Below, piece by piece: positions 1 through 7,619 of a stretch of 11,000 nucleotides of DNA. The first letter of the stretch is position 1. The number at the start of each line of letters is the position of its first letter. Location of the stretch: positions 21,430,447-21,441,446 of the forward strand of contig NC_135555.1 in the NCBI RefSeq assembly GCF_964340395.1, written 5' to 3'. A program made the position numbers and the translations under genes. The notes beneath the pieces are model-generated. The model made no database searches. It saw nothing but the letters and a program-made list of their open reading frames with translations, and was not told where the DNA came from. Origin of the DNA: Glandiceps talaboti (lineage: Eukaryota > Hemichordata > Enteropneusta > Spengelidae).

Positions 1-1
1 T

Positions 2-76
2 AGAGAATTATTGTCTGTTGGTTTATTTGGTATTGCTTTCTTTCCTCTACTGACACCTCTGAGACACTCAGAGAAG
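2..76 (+). CDS. PIGN: PIGN C-terminal region, partial exon (exon 1 of window)
   Basis: Internal exon fragment of a GPI ethanolamine phosphate transferase 1 gene, the ER membrane enzyme that adds phosphoethanolamine to the first mannose of GPI-anchor precursors. Reading from base 2 gives 25 open codons with one hydrophobic segment (LLSVGLFGIAFFPLL), followed by a splice donor AAG|GTAAAA at 77. The exon stops on a whole codon, which fits the next exon starting at 1464 in phase 0. Joined, the peptide reads into a segment typical of the PigN/Mcd4 C-terminal membrane domain. The left end is uncertain: the exon may continue beyond the window, or may begin at base 4 after the TAG at 1-3. Assignment rests on recognising the family together with the two following exons; alone this piece would be too short to name. 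Confidence 0.7.
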
Positions 77-188
77 GTAAAATGTCTTTATTTGCAATTT
101 TCATAAAATGTTATGTTGTTCTTGAATGTTTTTATAGATAGGGATCTTCAAGAATGTTTGAGTAAACATTTATTCATTTATCTTTCAT

Positions 189-189
189 G

Positions 190-242
<53 letters not shown>

Positions 243-257
243 TATTAAAGTATGTGT

Positions 258-303
<46 letters not shown>

Positions 304-406
304 GTGTGTGTTTGCATTTGTGCATGCATGCATGTATGTGCATGCTTGCATGCATGTATGTGTGTGACATGTGTGAATGCATGTGTGTGTGTGTGTGTGT
401 GTATGT
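189..406. repeat. GT/TG dinucleotide microsatellite, compound
   Basis: Nearly continuous (TG)n runs at 189-300 and 380-402, separated by a TGCATGCATGTATG-type stretch at about 318-360. Interruptions are few (TTTG at about 203 and 239, a TATTAAAGTA at 242-251). Almost the whole tract alternates purine and pyrimidine, which is the classic Z-DNA-prone composition. The open frames across it encode only Cys-Val or His-Thr runs and are not genes. Confidence 0.95.
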
Positions 407-1038
407 TCACAAAATTTATATAAAATAGCTTTTAATCTTCAGATTTGTTAGTTAGCTAGACAGAACTTCTTCGGATATCAGATATAAGTTAAAGTCTTTA
501 TATTTCATTAATTGAAGTGACATCTGTAGAAGCCAACGTCTTGCCAACTAATAAACCCATTTACTTTCTTGAAGACACACTTATACTATGTATCATCACT
601 TTGTGGTTGGACTGAACCTTGCTTCATAACAAAACCACTTTAACCGTCATGTAACATGGTCTATCTTTCCACCAGTACATATTTTCTCAGCTGTAATTTG
701 AAAATGAGTATGATGACCTATCGATTTCTTTACATTAATTCCACACAGAAAAAAACAAACCTTATAAGTACAAAATTTCATAAAATTGACAAGACTATAG
801 ATACAAATTTGTGGACATTCAGTTGTTGACTTTCACCTTGCCTGTGCTCTTCAAATCTATATACTAAAATGTATGTTGCCATGAAAGTCGACAAATAAGT
901 ATATATATTATAAATTCTTACATCAACTTCATTGGCAAAATATCAAAATTAATCAACATTTGCCATATTGTATTCCATTTTACAATATTACTTGAGCAAG
1001 CACAATTCTATGAGTTTGGTTACCTCTATATATGTATC

Positions 1039-1052
1039 GTTACCATGGAAAC
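1039..1052 (+). promoter_or_regulatory. X-box-like motif (possible RFX site)
   Basis: GTTACCATGGAAAC matches the RFX-family X-box consensus GTNRCC-NN-RGYAAC at all but one informative position. It lies inside intron A. A single match of this length can occur by chance, and nothing nearby supports regulation. Confidence 0.15.
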
Positions 1053-1463
1053 AAGTGCTGTGACCCTGTTCTTAACCCATTATTACAAAATACAAATGTT
1101 GTAAAACTGACAAGATTTTCAAAAAGTGGCATATTGTAGTAGATCTCCTTAAAAGTTTGACACCCCAGGAACAGTGGGGTAATTAATCTGGTAAAATTTA
1201 CAGAGATTTACATACCTTGTACTATAAATTATATTGTTGGTGAAAAACTCCTTTAATACTTTGGGAAACCAAAGAGATCTTCATTCAGACAAGTACATAA
1301 CTTGAAGATGATGATCAGTTTTAATACCTGATTACCTTCCTATAGTGAAAACATTTGTCATATTTCATCAAATAAACATTTGACATGAATTACAGAGAGT
1401 GAAAGTCTTACTCACATTTCTTTCCAATCTTTTTGAACTTTTGAACTATTTGTTATTTTACAG

Positions 1464-1555
1464 ACAGTGGTCCTTGGTTGGTTCTTGTCATGTTCTGTAA
1501 TGGCAATATTTCCAATGCTTCCTGTCGTTGGACGTGAATCTAATATCAATCTTGT
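1464..1555 (+). CDS. PIGN: PIGN C-terminal region, internal exon 2 of window
   Basis: A 92-bp exon encoding 30 residues plus two bases. It opens after TTTTACAG and closes at a consensus donor GT|GTGAGT at 1556. The translation is a membrane-like segment with a basic and polar end (key string MAIFPMLPVVGRES). The FP-x-x-PVVGR block is what I recognise as characteristic of the PIGN/Mcd4 C-terminal domain (Pfam PigN). The exon leaves two bases (GT) of a codon, and the next exon supplies the third base to give valine, so the splice phases agree. The acceptor lies in a tandem ACAGACAG: using the second AG (ending 1467) would drop four bases and shift the frame, so the first AG is preferred. Function of the whole enzyme: phosphoethanolamine transfer in GPI-anchor assembly in the ER; this part is membrane anchor, not the catalytic luminal domain. 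Confidence 0.85.
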
Positions 1556-1656
1556 GTGAGTATTTATTGATAGATATCAGAATAAGCGACATTGTCATTT
1601 TTTGAGACATTAAACACAGTTAATATTGAATGAAAGCAGGAGCTAAAGCTGTTATC

Positions 1657-1728
1657 CACACCTGTGAACTTGTTCACCAGTGTGAAGTCCTGGGTTGGTC
1701 ACATGACTCATCCCAGGTATCATGTGAC
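1657..1728. other. Two adjacent inverted repeats
   Basis: Left hairpin: arms 1657-1669 and 1672-1684, 13 bp with two mismatches and a 2-base loop (core GTGAACTTGTTCAC). Right hairpin: arms GTCACATGA (1698-1706) and TCATGTGAC (1720-1728), perfect 9 bp with a 13-base loop. They lie in intron B, inside a 60-codon open frame (1630-1812) that has no recognisable protein features. No terminal repeats or target duplications were seen that would make this a MITE. Confidence 0.5.
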
Positions 1729-2220
1729 AAAGAGAGAAAGTTGAAAACAACCCCTGTACACCTGATATGTCCTAAATTATCATTCTGTCAAATTATTCAT
1801 GTGCCACAATAAATACAACAGTACTATAACAGTAAATACTCCATATTTTGTTGGCAACAATAAGTAAAGAGAGGTATGTTAGACTAGATTAGACCCCCCC
1901 AAAAAGTTTGCTGAATGTTTCTAAGTTATGTTTAAATATTTAAAATGATAGTCAGCCTTCAGTTTTTATAGAGAGAAAGAAATGATTGAACTAGACAATT
2001 TACAGGAAATGAGGCTTGCAAAAATTCACCAGACCTATTATGTAACTGATGAGGGGCATGTCATCGAAGGGCCACTGACCAGGACAATTTCTTAATTCAC
2101 AGCTACAGCTGTTTGATTGAAGTTAATAAGTATATAAGTGGTTTATTTACCAAAACGTATAAATGATTACAAAATAGTGGTAACAAAAAAAATGTGAACC
2201 TTATACTGATAATCCTGCTA
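1729..2220. other. Intronic sequence, nothing identified
   Basis: AT-rich unique-looking sequence between the hairpins and the 30-bp array. It carries a short C run (about 1893-1900). I see no coding potential, RNA gene or transposon end. Confidence 0.5.
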
Positions 2221-2825
2221 AGGCAACAGACTGGGAGATAGTCTAGAGATGTTCTAAAGGCTGGGAGATAGTCTAAAAATGGGCTACAGGCTGGGAGATA
2301 GTCTAGAGATGTTCTAAAGGCTGGGAGATAGTCTAAAAATGGGCTACAGGCTGGGAGATAGTCTAGAGATGTTCTAAAGGCTGGGAGATAGTCTAAAAAT
2401 GGGCTACAGGCTGGGAGATAGTCAAGAGATGGGCTACAGGCTGGGAGATAGTCTAGAGATGTTCTAAAGGCAGGGAGATAGTCTAGAGATGGGTTACAGG
2501 CTGGGAGGTAGTCTAGGGAAAGGCAACAGGCTAGGAGAGAGTGTAAGGAAAGGCAACAGGCTGGGACACAGTGTAGGGAAGGGCAACAGGCTGGGAGACA
2601 GTGTAGGGAAGGGCAACAGGCTGGGAGACAGTGTAGGAAAGGGCAACAGGCTGGGAGACAGTGTAGGGAAGGGCAACAGGCTGGGAGTTGGTCTAGGGAA
2701 AGGCAACAGGCTGGGAGACAGTGTAGGGAAAGGCAACAGGCTGGGAGTTGGTCTAGGGAAAGGCAACAGGCTGGGAGACAGTGTAGGGAAAGGCAACAGG
2801 CTGGGAGATAAGTCTAGGGATGAAG
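2221..2825. repeat. 30-bp minisatellite, about 20 copies
   Basis: Units of exactly 30 bp begin with GGCTGGGAGA. Two unit families exist. The left half (2229-2490) carries AGTCTAGAGATGTTCTAAA or the variant with AAAAATGGGCTACA; the right half (2510-2815) carries GACAGTGTAGGGAA and GGGCAACA, or a GTTGGTCTAGGG variant. A degenerate extra unit start (GGCTGGGAGATGG) lies at 2838. Because 30 is a multiple of three, both strands have open frames made of 10-residue repeats (for example KGNRLGDSVG on +); these are repeat artefacts within an intron. Confidence 0.95.
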
Positions 2826-3399
2826 TTAATGTAAGATGGCTGGGAGATGGAAGTCATCTGTCTACTTTATTTACTAGAACTGCTAATTGGTCGTTAATGG
2901 AGTAGTAATATGCCAAAAAAAAGCTATTAGAGATAGTGATATATCCTCTCTCAAGGTCATTGCCATGGGCAGGGCTTTTTCAAGTTTAGTCTTTGTCCCT
3001 ATATAGATTTATTTATAGAAGAAGGCTCAAGGACGAGTCATCAGGAAGATATAGTCCTATCCTCAAGGTGTCTTTTAATACAAAACAATGACGGTAATGT
3101 GTCTGGCAGCTTTCAATACTTTAGAAGCACTTTGACTGTAATACTAGTATTATCAGTTTCAAACGTTCCATTTTGGTTCATTTAGAGGCAGCATTATGTA
3201 CAAAGGATTTACAATCTAGCTGTGTTATCTTTTTATAACTTTAACTTTGTTTTGTCAAAGCCATACTCAACTTTTAAACCAATTTTCCAAACTTGCCATT
3301 CCTCAACTTGTACAATACTGTGAAAACTTATCTGTTATAAAAACGAGATGTTTGACACAAAAACGTTGACTAACCAAAGATTACATTTGTTTAGAGTAG
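2826..3399. other. Intronic sequence, nothing identified
   Basis: Between two repeat arrays in intron B. I see no ORF with protein character, no splice-flanked exon that fits the gene, and no repeat element I can name. Confidence 0.5.
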
Positions 3400-3664
3400 A
3401 AAACATGACTTTAGACCCCAGTACTGACTTTAGACCCCAATACTGACTTTAGACCCCAGTACTGACTTAAGTGTTGATCAAATCCATGAAAACATGGTAA
3501 TAGTTACTATACGGATCGATCGTTACGATTTACACCAGACTATAAAAACATGACTTTGACCCCAGTACTTGATTTTGGTGTTGATCAAATCCATGATAAC
3601 ATAGTTTAGTTCCTATACGGTATCATTATGATTTATACCAGACTGTTAAAACATGACTTTTGGA
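3400..3664. repeat. Diverged direct duplication with nested 19-bp triplication
   Basis: The block starting AAAACATGACTTT occurs at 3400, 3545 and (start only) 3648. The first two copies share GTGTTGATCAAATCCATGA (3471 and 3578, 107 bp apart), a TATACGG stretch and ACCAGACT, with scattered differences. In the first copy the 19-bp piece GACTTTAGACCCCAGTACT is present three times in tandem (3407-3463); the second copy has it once, which accounts for the 38-bp difference in spacing. It abuts the 59-bp satellite. Confidence 0.85.
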
Positions 3665-5559
3665 TTTAAACCCTGACTACAGTGGTGTGAGGCAAATGAG
3701 CTAACAGCTTGGCCACTGACAACCTTAAACTCTGACTACAGTGGTGTAAGGCACATGAGATAACAGCTTGACCACTGACAACCTTAAACTCTGACTACAG
3801 TGGTGTGAGGCACATGAGCTAACAGCTTGGACACTGACAACCTTAAACTCTGACTACAGTGGTGTATAGGCACATGAGCTAACAGCTTGGCCACTGACAA
3901 CCTTAAACTCTGACTACAGTGGTGTGAGGCACATGAGCTAACAGCTTGGCCACTGACAACCTTAAACTCTGACTACAGTGGTGTAAGGCACATGAGCTAA
4001 CATCTTGGCCACTGACAACCTTAAACTCTGACTACAGTGGTGTAAGGCACATGAGCTAACAGCTTGGCCACTGACAACCTTAAACTCTGACTACAGTGGT
4101 GTGAGGCACATGAGCTAACAGCTTGGCCACTGACAACCTTAAACTCTGACTACAGTGGTGTAAGGCACATGAGCTAACAGCTTGGCCACTGACAACCTTA
4201 AACTCTGACTACAGTGGTGTAAGGCACATGAGCTAACAGCTTGGCCACTGACAACCTTAAACTCTGACTACAGTGGTGTAAGGCACATGAGCTAACAGCT
4301 TGGCCACTGACAACCTTAAACTCTGACTACAGTGGTGTAAGGCACATGAGCTAACATCTTGGCCACTGACAACCTTAAACTCTGACTACAGTGGTGTAAG
4401 GCACATGAGCTAACAGCTTGGCCACTGACAACCTTAAACTCTGACTACAGTGGTATAAGGCACATGAGATAACAGCTTGGCCACTGACAACCTTAAACTC
4501 TGACTACAGTGGTGTAAGGCACATGAGATAACAGCTTGGCCACTGACAACCTTAAACTCTGACTACAGTGGTATAAGGCACATGAGATAACAGCTTGGCC
4601 ACTGACAACCTTAAACTCTGACTACAGTGGTGTAAGGCACATGAGCTAACAGCTTGGCCACTGACAACCTTAAACTCTGACTACAGTGGTGTAAGGCACA
4701 TGAGCTAACAGCTTGGCCACTGACAACCTTAAACCCTGCCTACAGTGGTATAAGGCACATGAGCTAACAGCTTGGCCACTGACAACCTTAAACTCTGACT
4801 ACAGTGGTGTAAGGCACATGAGCTAACAGCTTGGCCACTGACAACCTTAAACTCTGGCTACAGTGGTGTAAGGCACATGAGCTAACAGCTTGGCCACTGA
4901 CAACCTTAAACTCTGACTACAGTGGTGTAAGGCACATGAGCTAACAGCTTGGCCACTGACAACCTTAAACTCTGACTACAGTGGTGTAAGGCACATGAGC
5001 TAACAGCTTGGCCACTGACAACCTTAAACCCTGACTACAGTGGTATAAGGCACATGAGATAACAGCTTGGCCACTGACAACCTTAAACTCTGACTACAGT
5101 GGTATAAGGCACATGAGATAACAGCTTGGCCACTGACAACCTTAGACCCTGACTACAGTGGTATAAGGCACATGAGATAACAGCTTGGCCACTGACAACC
5201 TTAAACTCTGACTACAGTGGTATAAGGCACATGAGATAACAGCTTGGCCACTGACAACCTTAAACTCTGACTACAGTGGTGTAAGGCACATGAGCTAACA
5301 GCTTGGCCACTGACAACCTTAAACTCTGACTACAGTGGTGTAAGGCACATGAGCTAACAGCTTGGCCACTGACAACCTTAAACCCTGACTACAGTGGTAT
5401 AAGGCACATGAGATAACAGCTTGGCCACTGACAACCTTAAACTCTGACTACAGTGGTATAAGGCACATGAGATAACAGCTTGGCCACTGACAACCGTAAA
5501 CTCTGACTACAGTGGTATAAGGCACATGAGATAACAGCTTGGCCACTGACAACCTCAAA
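3665..5559. repeat. 59-bp satellite, about 32 copies
   Basis: Very homogeneous head-to-tail units of 59 bp, containing in order AACCTTAAACTCTGACTACA, GTGGTGTAAGGCACATGAGC and TAACAGCTTGGCCACTGAC. One early unit is 60 bp (GTGTATAGG near 3863). Recurring variants are GTATAAG for GTGTAAG, GAGATAAC for GAGCTAAC, CCCTGAC for TCTGAC and ACATCTT for ACAGCTT. The period is not a multiple of three, so no frame stays open. Each unit has CAGTGG and CCACTG, which can pair within or across units. No unique spacers are present, so this is not a CRISPR array. It ends about 105 bp before the next exon. Confidence 0.97.
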
Positions 5560-5641
5560 TATATATGTATTACCTTCTTGCAGTAAACACTAATGTTTCC
5601 ATTAATTTTTCTGTTGTATCATTGTAAAGTCATCCAAGTTT

Positions 5642-5663
5642 TTCTAACAAATTTAATTTGTAG
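5642..5663 (+). promoter_or_regulatory. Branch point and 3' splice site of intron B
   Basis: TTCTAAC at 5642-5648 fits the metazoan branch-point pattern, followed by a T-rich stretch and TTTGTAG ending at 5663. It lies only about 85 bp after the end of the 59-bp satellite. Confidence 0.55.
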
Positions 5664-5972
5664 AGTTTCTGCTGGTGTTCTTCTACTGTTATCCAGTGTA
5701 CTGGGAGTGTATCTGAAACCACCACAAAATACAACCGGAAAAATAGTAACAGCAGTACAGATCATTATCATCTTTGTTTCCATGGCAATTGTATATAGAA
5801 CCTCCATTAGTGTATCTCGGAAGGAAGGAGTTATGAGGTCCAATCAGGTTTTAAGTTGGTGTATATTGTGTGTTTCATTAATTATACCGTCACTCACCTC
5901 AAGACTTATACTATCAAGATTACTCAACTCAGTGCTGTCACTCTCTTCACCTTTTCTACTCATGTCCATAAC
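5664..5972 (+). CDS. PIGN: PIGN C-terminal region, internal exon 3 of window
   Basis: A 309-bp exon encoding about 103 residues of the membrane domain of GPI ethanolamine phosphate transferase 1. Base 5664 completes the valine codon begun at 1554-1555, and the frame then runs from GTT at 5665. Four hydrophobic segments can be seen: around AGVLLLLSSVLGVYL, VQIIIIFVSMAIVY, LSWCILCVSLIIPSL and LNSVLSLSSPFLLMSI. Between the second and third is a polar loop with basic residues and a conserved-looking SNQVLSW motif, as in PIGN relatives. An NTT sequon lies after the first segment. The proposed donor is AC|GTATCC at 5973, a weak match, leaving two bases of a threonine codon. If it were not used, the frame would run only 15 codons further to a stop at 6016-6018, too early for this family (usually 900-1000 residues), so splicing is preferred. 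Confidence 0.85.
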
Positions 5973-6120
5973 GTATCCTTTTCTGTTTAAAATTTGCATT
6001 CATTTTGTTATTTCTTAAAATGTTGTGTTTGAAGAGTCTTACAACAATCTGATTAAGTGTAATTATAAAAACAGATGTTTGTTAACAGAGTCCTAAAATG
6101 TGTTTAATTGATGAAAACCT

Positions 6121-7523
6121 GAAAGTGGGTTTTGTTGACATAAGCCAAAAAGTAGGTTTTGTTGACATAAGCTCAAAAGTGGGTTTTGTTGACATAAGCT
6201 CAAAAGTGAGTTTTGTTGACATAAGCCCAAAAGTGGGTTCTGTTGATATAAGCCCAAAAGTAGGTTCTGTTGACATAAGCCCAAAAGTAGGTTCTGTTGA
6301 CATAAGCCCAAAAGTGGGTTCTGTTGATATAAGCCCAAAAGTAGGTTTTGTTGATATAAGCCAAAAAGTGGGTTTTGTTGACATAAGCCCAAAAGTAGGT
6401 TTTGTTGACATAAGCTCAAAAGTGGGTTTTGTTGACATAAGCTCAAAAGTGGGTTTTGTTGACATAAGCCCAAAAGTGGGTTCTGTTGATATAAGCCCAA
6501 AAGTAGGTTCTGTTGACATAAGCCCAAAAGTAGGTTCTGTTGACATAAGCCCAAAAGTGGGTTCTGTTGATATAAGCCCAAAAGTGGGTTCTGTTGACAT
6601 AAGCCCAAAAGTAGGTTCTGTTGACATAAGCCCAAAAGTAGGTTCTGTTGACATAAGCCCAAAAGTGGGTTCTGTTGATATAAGCTCAAAAGTGGGTTTT
6701 GTTGACATAAGCTCAAAAGTGGGTTTTGTTGATATAAGCCCAAAAGTGGGTCCTGTTGATATAAGCCAAAAGTAGGTTCTGTTGACATAAGCCTAAAAGT
6801 GGGTTCTGTTGACATAAGCCCAAAAGTGGGTTCTGGTGACATAAGCTCAAAAGTGGGTTCTGTTGACGTAAGCTCAAAAGTGGGTTCTGTTGACATAAGC
6901 CCAAAAGTGGGTTCTGTTGACATAAGCCTAAAAGTGGGTTCTGTTGACATAAGCTCAAAAGTGGGTTCTGTTGACATAAGCCTAAAAGTAGGTTCTGTTG
7001 ACATAAGCTCAAAAGTGGGTTCTGTTGACATAAGCCCAAAAGTGGGTTCTGTTGACATAAGCCTAAAAGTGGGTTCTGTTGATATAAGCCTAAAAGTAGG
7101 TTCTGTTGACATAAGCCCAAAAGTGGGTTCTGGTGACATAAGCTCAAAAGTGGGTTCTGTTGACGTAAGCTCAAAAGTGGGTTCTGTTGACATAAGCCCA
7201 AAAGTGGGTTCTGTTGATATAAGCTCAAAAGTGGGTTTTGTTGACATAAGCTCAAAAGTAGGTTCTGTTGACATAAGCCCAAAAGTGGGTTCTGTTGATA
7301 TAAGCTCAAAAGTGGGTTTTGTTGACATAAGCTCAAAAGTGGGTTTTGTTGACATAAGCTCAAAAGTGGGTTTTGTTGACATAAGCCAAAAGTAGGTTCT
7401 GTTGACATAAGCCTAAAAGTGGGTTCTGTTGACATAAGCTCAAAAGTGGGTTCTGTTGACATAAGCCAAAAAAATGGGTTCTGTTGATACAAACCCAAAA
7501 GCAGGTTCTGTTGACATAAGCCC
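6121..7523. repeat. 27-bp minisatellite, about 52 copies
   Basis: Tandem units of 27 bp read AAAAGTGGGTTCTGTTGAC then ATAAGCCC. Common variants are TTTTG for TTCTG, GTAGG for GTGGG, GATATAAG for GACATAAG, and GCTC or GCCT for GCCC. Rare variants are GACGTAAG (about 6866 and 7163) and TGGTGAC (6834 and 7131). Two units are 26 bp (at about 6764 and 7384). Because 27 is a multiple of three, several frames on both strands stay open, giving 9-residue repeats such as PKVGSVDIS on + and MSTEPTFGL on -. These frames change register at the 26-bp units and lie in an intron. Confidence 0.97.
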
Positions 7524-7573
7524 ATATTAGATTTTTAGTGAGCCATAGCTCTAAATATATAATGTTAGACCGC

Positions 7574-7617
7574 ATTCAAAAGTTGGTTTTGTTGACCTAG
7601 GACTGAAAGTGGGTTAT
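7574..7617. repeat. Decayed outlying copies of the 27-bp unit
   Basis: CAAAAGTTGGTTTTGTTGAC at about 7576-7595 and GAAAGTGGGTTATGTG at about 7604-7619 resemble the 27-bp unit but are diverged and separated from the array by about 50 bp. They look like old array edge units that escaped homogenisation. Confidence 0.7.
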
Positions 7618-7619
7618 GT

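Larger units (their letters stand above)
77..1463 (+). other. PIGN intron A
   Basis: Inferred intron between the first two visible exons, 1387 bp, with donor GTAAAA at 77 and acceptor TTTTACAG ending at 1463. It is phase 0. It contains the GT microsatellite at 189-406. The rest (407-1463) is AT-rich unique-looking sequence with stops in all frames; I see no gene, RNA or transposon there beyond one weak X-box-like motif at 1039-1052. Confidence 0.7.
1556..5663 (+). other. PIGN intron B, repeat-filled
   Basis: Inferred 4108-bp intron, donor GTGAGT at 1556 and acceptor TTTGTAG ending 5663, with a good branch-point candidate TTCTAAC (5642-5648) about 16 bases before the acceptor. It is phase 2 on both sides, and the flanking peptide reads continuously (INL-V-VSAG), so no exon seems to be missing. 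More than 60% of it is tandem repeat: the 30-bp array, the 107-bp duplication and the 59-bp satellite. Confidence 0.75.

Noticed and set aside
113-410. Open frames of Val-Cys and His-Thr repeats on both strands
   Set aside because: They are translations of the GT microsatellite with no protein-like composition.
1630-1812. A 60-codon plus-strand open frame
   Set aside because: Lies in an intron, has no recognisable motif or flanking splice sites in the right phase, and is short enough to be chance.
2489-2905. A 138-codon open frame of 10-residue repeats (and its minus-strand counterpart)
   Set aside because: Produced by a 30-bp repeat unit lacking stops. It lies in an intron between two in-phase PIGN exons.
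3665-5559. Possible CRISPR-like array
   Set aside because: The whole 59-bp unit repeats without unique spacers, and the window is animal DNA with spliced exons.
6093-7382. A 429-codon minus-strand open frame as a repeat protein gene
   Set aside because: Nine-residue repeats follow from the 27-bp period. Frames on both strands are open alike, and 26-bp units switch the register.
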